A stretch of DNA of 64,000 nucleotides, taken from Iodobacter fluviatilis (GTDB taxonomy: Bacteria > Pseudomonadota > Gammaproteobacteria > Burkholderiales > Chitinibacteraceae). The stretch spans positions 1 to 64,000 of the forward strand of contig NZ_UGHR01000001.1 of NCBI RefSeq assembly GCF_900451195.1, read 5' to 3'. Numbering within the stretch: position 1 is the stretch's first letter; every line of letters starts with the position of its first letter. Below are positions 1 to 13,628 of the stretch, piece after piece. A program made the position numbers and the translations under genes. A model generated the notes under the pieces. The model did not search any database. It was not told the origin of the DNA and saw only the letters and a program-made list of their open reading frames with translations.

Positions 1-4610
<4,610 letters not shown>

Positions 4611-4755
4611 AACCTGAAGCGCGTGTGTGCGACGGTATAATCTACCCAAGATTAGAGCTGAATTTGAGAAACAAGCAGTACAAAGTAATATATTACTTCT
4701 TCTATTGAACTGAACGCGTTGCAGAGTAGTAAGTGCAACGAGTTAACCCGTTAAA

Positions 4756-4870
4756 GTCTGGCGACCATAGCGAGGTGGTCCCACTCCTTCCCATCCCGAA
4801 CAGGACAGTGAAACACCTTAGCGCCGATGATAGTGCAGATTACCTGTGTGAAAGTAGGTCATTGCCAGAC
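4756..4870 (+). rRNA. 5S ribosomal RNA
   Basis: A 115-base 5S gene. The terminal helix GTCTGGC ... GCCAGAC is visible at both ends, and the internal CCATCCCGAACAGG block is typical of bacterial 5S. It follows the 23S gene by about 145 bases and is the last gene of the rRNA operon. Confidence 0.95.
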
Positions 4871-4888
4871 ACCCTAAGCCGTACCAAG

Positions 4889-4918
4889 ACCCCCGTACTC
4901 GAAAGAGGCGGGGGTTTT
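4889..4918 (+). terminator. Rho-independent terminator of the rRNA operon
   Basis: The stem ACCCCCG/CGGGGGT has a second small stem CTC-GAAA-GAG inside and is followed by TTTT. It lies 18 bases after the 5S gene. Confidence 0.85.
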
Positions 4919-5354
4919 GCTTTGCGCGGAAGAAATGCGCGCTGTAGCGTAACGATAAGCACCAGAGGTTTGCGTGTTGGGTTAAGCAGTAAGCCGTTCC
5001 TCAGACATAAGCTGACTATTAACATTGTGCTTACCGGCTTCCGCTGTGACGGGCTGGTCATGGGGAAGTGCCTTTCTCTACCGAGTTTGATGGCATGGGC
5101 TGAGCGATTGCTACCTGCTCGTTTATTCTTGATCGGAGTATGCCTGTCAAGTTGCTGAAGGCTTCAGGGAGGTCGGAGCATTGCTTACAAGCATGGTTTC
5201 ATTGCATATTTTTTTCAGCAGGCGTGGGTTGTTTTTTAATTAATTACAAAAAGTGAGTGGGGGCCCACTCAAAATCACCATCCGACGGGAGGGGCAATTA
5301 TGGGGTTTAGTAAAGACTAGAGTGGATTAATGTTTATGGAATAGGAGTTTAATC
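4919..5354. other. Intergenic region, no gene recognised
   Basis: About 436 bases between the rRNA terminator and a small ORF. A reading frame overlaps the 5S gene and runs to 5158, but it has no family signature and is rejected. A perfect inverted repeat GAGTGGG-GG-CCCACTC lies near 5255-5270, without a T-tract. No other structure is recognised. Confidence 0.4.
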
Positions 5355-5657
5355 ATGCCCACCCAGCTGCTTGCGCTTGGTGTGATCGGCGTGCGTTTAT
5401 ATGAACGTATTTTGACATCTCCAGCACAGTATTCTAATGAATTAGCGGATCATATCGTTGATGAAATTAATTACTACCTCCCTATGGCTCCTTTAAAGGA
5501 AGAAACCTTATTGTTTCATTTGGCTTGTGAGATTCATTTGGCATTGGAAGAATGCGATGAAAAAATCAATACGATCGCTGGCCGTCATGAGGCTGCTGTA
5601 ATCGTTTCGGGCTTAATTGCCCAGACCAAGCGTTTTTCTCACCTATATCATGACTAA
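5355..5657 (+). CDS. Hypothetical protein, 100 aa
   Basis: I do not recognise this family. It is a small, acidic, probably all-helical soluble protein with no transmembrane segment or signal peptide. The start is supported by AGGAG eight bases upstream of ATG. The C-terminal half reads like two amphipathic helices (residues about 50-95) with several Cys and His residues that do not form a known metal motif. It stands alone between the rRNA operon and the permease gene. A hairpin at 5717-5745 (AACGCAGCCTT with AAGGCTGTGCGTT) follows. Confidence 0.65.
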   Translation: MPTQLLALGVIGVRLYERILTSPAQYSNELADHIVDEINYYLPMAPLKEETLLFHLACEIHLALEECDEKINTIAGRHEAAVIVSGLIAQTKRFSHLYHD

Positions 5658-5951
5658 ATCAGACTATTTTTATATGCTGATTTAAATCGTAAAAGACCTT
5701 ATTTAAAACAGGGTAAAACGCAGCCTTAAGGGAAGGCTGTGCGTTGTATATGAACATGTCACTTAAGAAAAGTCAGTTTTTATACTGAAAAAAAGGCGAG
5801 TATTTGATCGTGCTGACTTCTGCATAATCCGCTTTGATTAAAAATACTAAAAGTAAAAAAAAGGGATATTCTGAGGCAATATGTAACGGTCAGAACGCTT
5901 ATTTAAGGGTATGCTAACAGCGCCCATTCTGGATGCTAAAAGCGAGCTGAT

Positions 5952-7016
5952 ATGCGTATACGTAGTTCTGATTTGATTGAACCTCTGGCCGCAATTATGG
6001 CTGTCGGCGCTTTAATTTGGTTGGGTTTAATGATTATGGCCCCATTCCTTGCTTCAGTTATTTGGGCCGCTATTCTGGTTTATACCACCTGGAAGCCTTA
6101 TCAATATTTAGTAAGACTTTGCAGAGGCAGTCGCTTTACTGCAGCTCTGCTCTTTATTACTGCTTTACTGACGTTTTTAGTTTTGCCTTTGCTGCTTGCC
6201 GGGTTTGAATTTGCCAGTCAGGCGGGTTCATTGATTAAAACGGTGAGTTTGCAATTTCAGCTGGGCTGGCCGGATTTACCTGCTTGGGTAAGCACGTTTC
6301 CCTATTTAGGCGAGTGGATCAATGGATTCTGGATCAAGCTTGGCCAAGGTGATCCTGCGCTATTAGAACGCATTCGTGGATTAAGCGGGCCTGTGGCATC
6401 GGGCCTGTTACGTTTTGGCGGTATTGTAGGCGGTGGCTTTTTATTACTGGCCTTAAGTCTGATTGTGGCCTTTTTCTTTTATTTACACGGGGAGCGCGCT
6501 GCGGCATGGCTGAAAGGCATGATGTGGCGTATTGCCGGTGAGAAAGCAGAATCACTCTTACAGGTTGCAGCAGGTACGATCAGAGGCGTGGTCTATGGCT
6601 TTTTAGGAACCGCTTTAGTGCAGGGTGTTTTAGCCTGGTTTAGTTTCTTTATTTCCGGTGTGCCTAATTCTCTGACATTGGGTTTTGCCAGTTGTTTTCT
6701 TTCAATTTTACCGGGCGGGCCTGGGCTGATTGGTTTACCTGCTGCGGCTTGGCTTTATTATCAGGGGCATACGGGCTGGGCGGTTTTCTTAGCGCTTTGG
6801 ATGATTTTTGTAGTGGGTACTGCTGACAATGTGGTGAAGCCGCTCTTTATAGGTAAAGAAAGTGATTTGCCATTTATTTTGATTTTATTTGGCGTATTGG
6901 GTGGGGCTTTGTCATTTGGTTTATTGGGTGTCTTTTTAGGCCCAACGTTATTAGCAGTATGCTACGCCCTGCTGGGAAGCTGGGTAAAAGGAAGTGCCAA
7001 AGCCGGTCAGTGCTGA
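5952..7016 (+). CDS. AI-2E family transporter (PerM/YdiK-like permease)
   Basis: A 354-residue polytopic inner-membrane protein. About eight hydrophobic segments are visible: two at the N-terminus (residues about 12-50), one near 65-85, one near 155-175, and a cluster from about 200 to the end. The arrangement and the glycine/proline-rich C-terminal segments (for example SILPGGPGLIGLP) match the AI-2E/PerM superfamily, whose members export varied substrates or act as ion antiporters. The substrate cannot be read from sequence, and the family name does not prove autoinducer transport. It is monocistronic, followed by a strong bidirectional terminator shared with the convergent STAS gene. Confidence 0.85.
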   Translation: MRIRSSDLIEPLAAIMAVGALIWLGLMIMAPFLASVIWAAILVYTTWKPYQYLVRLCRGSRFTAALLFITALLTFLVLPLLLAGFEFASQAGSLIKTVSLQFQLGWPDLPAWVSTFPYLGEWINGFWIKLGQGDPALLERIRGLSGPVASGLLRFGGIVGGGFLLLALSLIVAFFFYLHGERAAAWLKGMMWRIAGEKAESLLQVAAGTIRGVVYGFLGTALVQGVLAWFSFFISGVPNSLTLGFASCFLSILPGGPGLIGLPAAAWLYYQGHTGWAVFLALWMIFVVGTADNVVKPLFIGKESDLPFILILFGVLGGALSFGLLGVFLGPTLLAVCYALLGSWVKGSAKAGQC

Positions 7017-7026
7017 TTGGCATTTT

Positions 7027-7066
7027 AAAAAGAGCACCGTATTCAAATAGACGGTGCTCTTTTTTT
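7027..7066. terminator. Bidirectional Rho-independent terminator
   Basis: The perfect 10-bp stem AGAGCACCGT/ACGGTGCTCT is flanked by AAAA on the left and a T6 run on the right, so it can end both the permease gene (+) and the STAS gene (-). Confidence 0.9.
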
Positions 7067-7067
7067 A

Positions 7068-7367
7068 TTATTTGATTTCAAATATTTTGCCAAAATTAGC
7101 GATTTCCAACACGGCTTTCACTGTGCCTCTACAGTTAATCAAGGTCACTTTGCGGCCATTTGCTCGCTCGTTCAGGAGCAGCAACATGCCCAAGGCCGCG
7201 GAGTCCATATAGTCGACGGCGCTGAAATCCATTTCAAGTTCAGTAAGACCAGGGGTCTCAAGTGCAGCTGTTGTGGCTTGTTTAAACTCGCGGTGCGATT
7301 CAAACGTAAAATTGCCATTCAGCATAATTCGGCCTTTATGATCGTCAATCTTGGTGCTGGTTTGCAT
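7068..7367 (-). CDS. STAS-domain protein (anti-anti-sigma factor type)
   Basis: A 99-residue single STAS domain: a beta strand, then the signature around VDYMDSAALGMLL, where the serine after Asp is the usual phosphorylation site of SpoIIAA-like proteins. Such proteins act as phospho-switches on partner kinases or anti-sigma factors. The start used here is an internal ATG preceded by GAGGA with seven bases spacing; the longer frame upstream lacks a good site. It lies 132 bases downstream of, and on the same strand as, the response regulator gene, so the two probably form an operon. The partner is unknown. Confidence 0.85.
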   Translation of the reverse strand: MQTSTKIDDHKGRIMLNGNFTFESHREFKQATTAALETPGLTELEMDFSAVDYMDSAALGMLLLLNERANGRKVTLINCRGTVKAVLEIANFGKIFEIK

Positions 7368-7499
7368 GATTTTGTTCCTCGTTGATCTCGACTCTGTCTC
7401 TTGCTGTTGCATTTTGTAAGCAAGCAGTACTTTGACTTCTTCCTTATTGTAGAGTTGCATTTGGGTTTTTGCTGGGGATTGATCGATTTGCCCGCTGGT

Positions 7500-9188
7500 T
7501 TACTCGCTGATGCCGTAACGCTGTTTTGTTTTACGAAAAAACTCTTGCAGTTGTAAACCCCGTCCATTGCTAGGATCCAGATCATGGATGCGTAGCAGGT
7601 AATCATTGCTGAGCTGCATCCATTCCTGATGCCAGCCATGTTGATTGGTATAGGCGAGAAGGGCGTTCACGGTATTCAGCAGCACTTGTATATTTCCCGG
7701 CATATCGGTGGCTGCGCGGATAAACAATTCTGCTGCGCCTGCCAGATCGCCACTGCGTGCCATTTTTACGGCCTCATTATTGAGAGCCACAATACTGGCG
7801 CTGTTTTCTTTAATGAGTTGTTCTGCCTGATCCTGATGACCATGCTGGCGGTAAAGCGTGGTGATTTTGCTGGCAAGGCTCAGATCATCATGGCTGTTTT
7901 TCAGCAGATTCCGAACCACGATCTCGGCTAGGGCTTCCTGCTTCTGATTAAAGCAGGCTTTAGCCAGCGCCATGCCCACCATGGCTGAAGGCGGCAGGGT
8001 AAGCTGAACCAGCTGCCCCAGCGCTGTTCTGAGCTGATTCTGAGCTTTTTCTACATCACCCTGATGCATATAAATGTCTGCATCCAGCGCATCGGCCAGC
8101 ACGCTAACCTGAGGGTCTTTAAAGTCTTTACGAATTTCTTCTACGGTGAGCCTAGCAGCGGCTACATCACCCCGGCTGATCTGTACGTCGGCTAGCTGGC
8201 CGTAATCAGCAGGGTTACGCAAAAAAGAGTGTCTGGAGATTTTTACGGTTTCAAGCAGAGCGTTTTCGGCCGTGGCCAGATCTCCGCTTTTAAGCGCGGC
8301 TTCACCCAGCTGACGTTGCCTGTTGACCACAAAAGGGGATTTATGAATTGCCCTTTTCAGCGTTTCTTGGGCGGCGTTATCTTCACCTATGGCTTGCTGT
8401 GCACGAGCCAGCCAGTCGTAGGCTTCCAGTGCGTGTTTATGCGCGCTGATGATCGCCTTAAAGACCGCCAGTGCTTCCGGGTAGTTTTTTAGCTGGTAGA
8501 GAGCTTTGCCCAGAGCCATTTTTGCCCATGGTAATTCTTGTTCTACCAATAGCTGCCTGCACTGATCCCGCACACTGACCCAATCGCCAATGCGCAGCAG
8601 AAGATGAATTTTAAGGCGTAAAAAATCTTGGGTGTATTCGGCGCTGGTATTGGCCGCCTTACTGCAGAGCTGGATCGCACTTAAGAAATCGTGCGCCATG
8701 ATGGCTTCATCAACTAATTTAAAACGTACTTTTTTTTGTAAAGCACTGAGTACTCGGCTGTAGAGCATTTCGCCAGTGAAGGGCTTGAGCAAAATAGCGT
8801 CGGGGGATTGCTCGGCAGCGCCAAGTACTTTTTGCGCCTGCCGTTCGGCAGTAGTGATGATAAAAATTGAAGATGCTTTAAGTAAATCCAGCCGCCTTGC
8901 TTCATCAAATAAAAACAATCCATCCTGGCCTTTGCCTAAGTCATACTCGCAAAGAATCAGCTCGTATTTAAGCTTTTTCATACTGGCTAAGGCTTCAGTA
9001 CTATTGCTGGCATGATCAATATGGCTAGTGCCGTACTGGCCTAGTATCATCCCAATGCTGCGTCTGACTTCCGCCAGCGGATCAATAATCAGCACGCGCA
9101 AAGAGGCTACATCGGGGATTCCATTGGCCGCTTTACGTTTGGCTGTGGCAGAGGAGATAACCGAGAAGGCACTTATTTTTTCAGCCAT
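7500..9188 (-). CDS. Response regulator-like protein with TPR repeats
   Basis: 562 residues. Residues about 29-152 form a receiver (REC) domain and the rest is a series of tetratricopeptide helices, an architecture known for cytoplasmic scaffolds in signalling. The receiver looks altered. The usual acidic pair is I-D36-P. The block C-E81-Y-D-L-G-x-G-x-D-G aligns with the CDYNLG-type motif of this subfamily, so Glu replaces the phospho-accepting Asp. Thr113 and Lys135 are kept. This suggests a phosphorylation-independent or constitutively on-like receiver (inference). It probably shares an operon with the STAS gene. Confidence 0.8.
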   Translation of the reverse strand: MAEKISAFSVISSATAKRKAANGIPDVASLRVLIIDPLAEVRRSIGMILGQYGTSHIDHASNSTEALASMKKLKYELILCEYDLGKGQDGLFLFDEARRLDLLKASSIFIITTAERQAQKVLGAAEQSPDAILLKPFTGEMLYSRVLSALQKKVRFKLVDEAIMAHDFLSAIQLCSKAANTSAEYTQDFLRLKIHLLLRIGDWVSVRDQCRQLLVEQELPWAKMALGKALYQLKNYPEALAVFKAIISAHKHALEAYDWLARAQQAIGEDNAAQETLKRAIHKSPFVVNRQRQLGEAALKSGDLATAENALLETVKISRHSFLRNPADYGQLADVQISRGDVAAARLTVEEIRKDFKDPQVSVLADALDADIYMHQGDVEKAQNQLRTALGQLVQLTLPPSAMVGMALAKACFNQKQEALAEIVVRNLLKNSHDDLSLASKITTLYRQHGHQDQAEQLIKENSASIVALNNEAVKMARSGDLAGAAELFIRAATDMPGNIQVLLNTVNALLAYTNQHGWHQEWMQLSNDYLLRIHDLDPSNGRGLQLQEFFRKTKQRYGISE

Positions 9189-9317
9189 GATTTAAGGCGT
9201 ATTGTCCGTTTAAAAACGTATCAATCCTGCCATAGATTAATCGGGCAGGGCGCAGAATTTCTGTTGAGTCAGCCCGCATACAGACTCCTTCCTGTGCTGC
9301 TGGCTGAGCATCTGGTA

Positions 9318-11444
9318 TTAGATTACTTTTAACTTGGCGTAAGCCACGGCCAGCCATTTAGATCCTGCCGTTGCAAAATTGACCTGCACATTGCCATTGG
9401 CTCCGCCTTCATGATCGGTCACTACGCCCTGACCAAATTTTGGATGCTCTACATTTGTGCCGATCGAAAGACCATGCTCTGGTGTGGGGGCTTTGATTTT
9501 GCTGGCAACAGTGGCCGGCCCCGAATAACCTTGCGGCGCATAACCACGATTCAGAAATTTTAGCAGCTGCTGAGGAATCTCCTGCATAAAGCGGCTGGCT
9601 ACTGCATATCGAGTTTGCCCATGCAGCATACGACTTTGTGCAAGGGTAATGTAAAGACGGCGGCGTGCCCGTGTAATTGCAACGTACATCAGACGGCGTT
9701 CTTCTTCCACAGCCCTTGCATCATTCATGCTGTTGTCGTGGGGGAAAAGCCCCTCTTCAAGGCCGCATAAAAACACGGCATGAAACTCAAGCCCTTTAGA
9801 TGCATGCACGGTCATCAGCTGCAAGGCTTCTTCGTGTGCGCCCGCCTGATGGTCTCCAGCCTCAAGGCTGGCATGAGATAAGAAGGCGATCAGATTGTTT
9901 TCGTCTTCCTGTACAAAATTGGTGGCTGCATTAATCAGCTCGCCCAAGTTGGCCAGCCGCTCTTCACCTTCTTTATCTGCCTGATAATGGGCGCGCAAGC
10001 CGGATAGATCCAGCATCATATCGACCAGCTCAGGCATGGCAAGGCCTGTTGCCTGCGAGCGCATGGTTTCAATGATTTCAGCGAATTTTCTGACCGCAGC
10101 GGCGCCGCGTCCGGCTGCCCCCGAGCAGGCCGCTTGCCAAAGCGTGGTGCCGCTGTGCTGAGCGGTTTCCTGAATGCTTTCGATTGTGCGGGCACCGATG
10201 CCCCGGGTGGGGAAGTTGATTACGCGCAGCAGGGCATTATCATCCCCCGGGTTGGCAATCAGCCGTAAATAAGCGAGTGCGTGTTTGATTTCTTGACGTT
10301 CAAAAAAGCGTAAACCGCCATACACTCGGTAAGGTACGCCTGCTGTAAATAAAGCATGCTCAATTACGCGGGATTGGGCATTGGCACGGTAGAGAATTGC
10401 AATATCGTTGGCTGCCGTGCCTTCCCTCATCAGGGTTTGAGCTTCTTCAACAATAAATGCCGCTTCTTCAAAATCAGTTGCAGCTTCAAAAACACGAATT
10501 GGCTCGCCAGCTGGCTCGCTTGTCCATAATTCTTTACCTAAACGATTTTGGTTATTACTAATTACTGCATTGGCAGCATCTAAGATATTGCCTTGGGAGC
10601 GGTAATTTTGCTCTAATCGAATCACATGTTTTACAGAAAAATCGCTTTGAAAATCATGCATATTTCCTACATTTGCACCGCGAAATGCGTAAATCGACTG
10701 ATCATCATCACCTACAGCAAAGAGCGCATTATTCTGGCCGGCTAAAAGTTTTAACCAAGCATATTGCAGCTTATTTGTATCCTGAAATTCATCGACTAAA
10801 ATGTGGCGAAAACGGCTTTGATAGTGTTCACGTAAAGATTCATTTTTAGAAAGTAATTCGTAACAGCGTAGTAATAATTCTGAGAAATCAGCGACACCTT
10901 CCCGCTGGCATTGTTTCTCGTATTCTTCATAAATTAATCGCAGCATGCGCGAATAATCATCCCATGCATCTGTATCACCAGCCCGGCGGCCATTTTCTTT
11001 ATGGCCATTAATATATTGTTGGACTACTTTTGCCGGATACTTTTCATCATCTATATTTAAAGCTTTCAATATGCGTTTAATTAACGACAGTTGTTCGGCA
11101 GAATCCAAAATTGCAAAAGTTTCGGGTAAGCCAGCATCGCGCCAGTGCAAACGCAGCATACGATTACATAAACCATGAAATGTGCCGATCCATAATCCGC
11201 GCGGATTAAGCGGCATCATGGCGGTAATACGCATCAGCATTTCTTTGGCGGCTTTATTGGTAAAAGTAACAGACAATAAACCGGCAGGGCTGCATTGCCC
11301 GGTTGATAAAAGCCAAGCAATACGGGTGGTGAGCACACTGGTTTTACCACTGCCGGCACCCGCAAGAATGAGCGCATGTTCCGGCGGTAATTCAACGGCT
11401 GCGGCTTGTTCAGGATTCAGTTTTGCGGTGAGGGGATGCGACAT
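9318..11444 (-). CDS. uvrD: UvrD/Rep/PcrA-type ATP-dependent DNA helicase
   Basis: 708 residues, the normal size for superfamily 1A helicases. Walker A AGAGSGKT is at residues 28-35. Also visible are the Walker B box VDEFQDTN, motif III QSIYAFRGA, motif V TVHASKGLEF and motif VI YVAITRARRR. The C-terminus carries the small UvrD/PcrA beta domain (HPKFGQGVV). UvrD unwinds 3'-5' in nucleotide excision and mismatch repair. Rep is the main alternative; the C-terminal domain favours UvrD/PcrA. The gene reads alone on the minus strand. Confidence 0.93.
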   Translation of the reverse strand: MSHPLTAKLNPEQAAAVELPPEHALILAGAGSGKTSVLTTRIAWLLSTGQCSPAGLLSVTFTNKAAKEMLMRITAMMPLNPRGLWIGTFHGLCNRMLRLHWRDAGLPETFAILDSAEQLSLIKRILKALNIDDEKYPAKVVQQYINGHKENGRRAGDTDAWDDYSRMLRLIYEEYEKQCQREGVADFSELLLRCYELLSKNESLREHYQSRFRHILVDEFQDTNKLQYAWLKLLAGQNNALFAVGDDDQSIYAFRGANVGNMHDFQSDFSVKHVIRLEQNYRSQGNILDAANAVISNNQNRLGKELWTSEPAGEPIRVFEAATDFEEAAFIVEEAQTLMREGTAANDIAILYRANAQSRVIEHALFTAGVPYRVYGGLRFFERQEIKHALAYLRLIANPGDDNALLRVINFPTRGIGARTIESIQETAQHSGTTLWQAACSGAAGRGAAAVRKFAEIIETMRSQATGLAMPELVDMMLDLSGLRAHYQADKEGEERLANLGELINAATNFVQEDENNLIAFLSHASLEAGDHQAGAHEEALQLMTVHASKGLEFHAVFLCGLEEGLFPHDNSMNDARAVEEERRLMYVAITRARRRLYITLAQSRMLHGQTRYAVASRFMQEIPQQLLKFLNRGYAPQGYSGPATVASKIKAPTPEHGLSIGTNVEHPKFGQGVVTDHEGGANGNVQVNFATAGSKWLAVAYAKLKVI

Positions 11445-11489
11445 GGCAATGATTCACAGGTAAGGAAGGGATTTTGTACGGCTCAATAC

Positions 11490-11517
11490 AAACAAGGCAG
11501 CCTGGGCTGCCTTGTTT
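11490..11517. terminator. Strong hairpin between hns and the helicase gene
   Basis: Perfect 13-bp stem AAACAAGGCAGCC/GGCTGCCTTGTTT with a 2-base loop. It probably ends transcription from the hns side (minus strand), although the T-run is contained in the stem. Confidence 0.6.
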
Positions 11518-11601
11518 GGTCTTACGTGCATAGCTTCAATTTTTTATAAAATTACACGGATATTTACGGTTTCTTTTTCTTTTTAAAAGGTCTTTAGCAG
11601 G

Positions 11602-11627
11602 AGAAATCAGATTGATATCTGATTTCT
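11602..11627. terminator. Hairpin downstream of hns
   Basis: Perfect 11-bp stem AGAAATCAGAT/ATCTGATTTCT with loop TGAT, 72 bases after the hns stop. No clean T-tract follows on the minus strand, so it may be an RNA-stabilising 3' structure rather than a terminator. Confidence 0.5.
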
Positions 11628-11698
11628 TATTGCGTCAGGATCTCTTACAGATCAAGGCACTACGGGTCTATTCGTCATTTCATAAAAAACGCAGTCAA

Positions 11699-12028
11699 TT
11701 AAGCAATGCGCAATTCTTCTAATGAGCGGCCTGTTGCCAGGAATTCAATTGCCCATTGTGGCTTACGGCCACGGCCAGTCCATGTTTGTTCTGCATCAGC
11801 TGGATTACGGAATTGTGCTTTAGCTGTAGAAGCTGCTTTTTTAGCTGCTTTTTTGTCGCTGCTTGTGCCTAATACGTCAGACAATGAGAAGCCTTTAGAA
11901 GCAACCAGGTTTTGCAGTTCAGCAATCAGATTTTGCTTTTCTGATTCTTTGCGGCGAACAATTTCAACTTCTAGGTTTTTCTTGAGTTCAACTAACTCGC
12001 TATAGCTCAGTGGGGATAGATCAATCAT
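11699..12028 (-). CDS. H-NS family nucleoid-associated protein
   Basis: 109 residues. The N-terminal half is a coiled coil (KKNLEVEIVRRKESEKQ) for oligomerisation, followed by a Lys/Ala-rich linker. The C-terminal DNA-binding core is TWTGRGRKPQW. This is the short H-NS type common in betaproteobacteria, which silences AT-rich DNA. The ATG chosen has AAGGAG seven to eight bases upstream; the longer frame has no such site. It lies just downstream of tolC on the same strand, but its own site and hairpins suggest independent expression. Confidence 0.92.
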   Translation of the reverse strand: MIDLSPLSYSELVELKKNLEVEIVRRKESEKQNLIAELQNLVASKGFSLSDVLGTSSDKKAAKKAASTAKAQFRNPADAEQTWTGRGRKPQWAIEFLATGRSLEELRIA

Positions 12029-12108
12029 GGTAATTCTCCTTGGGTCTTTGAATTGGGGTACTCCACCGAACGGATTATGGATATCTATTCTCCACAATTC
12101 AAGCTTTC

Positions 12109-13428
12109 TTAATTACCTAGCCAAAGATTTACTGAATTTAGATCTTTTTCAGACAATTCTCCGCTGGTTGCAGCCAATTGTAGGCGGGCATACAAATAGG
12201 TGTAACGCGCTACGGTAAGGTCATAACGAGTGGAGAAATAAGTTTGTTCGGCATTAAGTACATCAATAGTTGTACGTACTCCAACTTCTCTGCCTAATTT
12301 AGTTGATGCTAATGATGATTCACTTGATTTAAGCGCCTGCTGTAAAGCGACAATTTGTGCCGCACCAGAACTCACGCCTAAAAATGCTTGTTTTGTAAAT
12401 TGAGCCGTATCACGGCGGCTGGCTTCTACTGTTTGACGTTGTTGTTCTTTTTTAGCGAGCGCTTCGCGTAATTTGGATGAACGATCCCCTCCCGTATACA
12501 AAGGAATTGATAATTGCAAACCAATTTGACCCGAGCCGGCACGGTCTAATCCACCCGATTTGGATATGCCGGCTGAATTCCAAGTATTACCATAACCAGC
12601 AGTTAAATCGAGTGTAGGAGAGCTTTCTAAGCGGTATTTATCAATTTCGCGGCTGGCAATATCCAAACCTAATTGTTGACCTGCAATCACTAAACTGCCA
12701 TTTTCACTACGTTGTAGCCATGAATTCATATCATTAGGCTGCGGTGGTACAGGCTGCTGACGATTGCTGATTGGCTTCAGATTAAGCGGGCTGAGCTGGG
12801 TGAGCTGCTCATAGGCATTGCGCTTAATTGCCATATCATTATGTGCGGCAATTTCAGCTGAGTTGATGGCATCAAAGCGGGCTTGCGCTTCATCTGTATC
12901 GGTAATGGTAGAAACGCCCACTTCAAAAGATTTTTTTGCCTGAGCAAGTTGCTGGGCTACCGCTTCTTTTTGCGCCGTCGTTTGTTTTACTTTTTCTTCT
13001 GCACCCAAAACTTCAAAATAGGCTTTTGCCACACGCAGAATTAAGTCTTGTTCCGCTACCCTGAAAATAACTTCGGCCTGCTCGGTTTGTTTTTTTAGCT
13101 GATCAGCGCCTGCAAATGCTTCTGCACGGTAAATGGGCTGGAGAAGGCCCAATTTATAGCCGTAGCTATTGCCATTTTGGGTGGTGCTGTCATAGTTTTC
13201 AGGGCTGTAGCTTGTTTGCTCCCGATTGGCGTTGCCAGATAAAGTAATATGCGGAAGTAATAAGGCTTTACCTTGCTCGGCTTTTTCTCTACCTGCATCA
13301 AGCCCTGCACGGGCAGCAGCAAAATTAGCGTCGTATTTTTGAGCGGCATGCCATGATTCAAGTAAATCTGCAGCAAAGAGCGGTTGTGAAAGCAGGGCGA
13401 TGCTCAGGGCAATTAAAGTTTTGTTCAT
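12109..13428 (-). CDS. tolC: TolC-family outer membrane efflux protein
   Basis: 439 residues with a signal peptide (cleavage likely after FAA, residue about 20). Two repeated outer-membrane-efflux domains follow, rich in long heptad helices, with conserved stretches such as VGVSTITDTDEAQARF and VGVRTTIDVLNAEQTYF at the structural repeat. TolC trimers form the outer-membrane duct for RND pumps and type I secretion. It lies downstream of the RND operon on the same strand but behind a terminator-like hairpin, so it may be transcribed separately. Confidence 0.93.
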   Translation of the reverse strand: MNKTLIALSIALLSQPLFAADLLESWHAAQKYDANFAAARAGLDAGREKAEQGKALLLPHITLSGNANREQTSYSPENYDSTTQNGNSYGYKLGLLQPIYRAEAFAGADQLKKQTEQAEVIFRVAEQDLILRVAKAYFEVLGAEEKVKQTTAQKEAVAQQLAQAKKSFEVGVSTITDTDEAQARFDAINSAEIAAHNDMAIKRNAYEQLTQLSPLNLKPISNRQQPVPPQPNDMNSWLQRSENGSLVIAGQQLGLDIASREIDKYRLESSPTLDLTAGYGNTWNSAGISKSGGLDRAGSGQIGLQLSIPLYTGGDRSSKLREALAKKEQQRQTVEASRRDTAQFTKQAFLGVSSGAAQIVALQQALKSSESSLASTKLGREVGVRTTIDVLNAEQTYFSTRYDLTVARYTYLYARLQLAATSGELSEKDLNSVNLWLGN

Positions 13429-13540
13429 CTTTAGCGTCTCAGGTGTCTGTTAAATAGGCTGTTAAATTTTTTATCAGGGCAGCCAGGGCTTTTATGCGCT
13501 GGGTATTGCCCTAGTAATGAAGTTTTACGGCTGTCTGACC

Positions 13541-13589
13541 GAAAAAAGGGGAATTTGCCTAAGCAAAATAATATCCCCTTTCTTTTTTT
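13541..13589 (-). terminator. Terminator after the RND operon
   Basis: On the minus strand an AAAGGGGA/TCCCCTTT stem, with an inner TTTGC/GCAAA stem, is followed by TTTTTT. It lies about 40 bases past the RND gene stop. Confidence 0.75.
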
Positions 13590-13628
13590 AAGAATTGTCT
13601 TAATTTCGTATAAATTATGTAGCTGGAA

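Noticed and set aside
4733..5158. 141-codon frame across the 5S gene and its terminator
   Set aside because: Covers the 5S rRNA and terminator, and the translation shows no family features.
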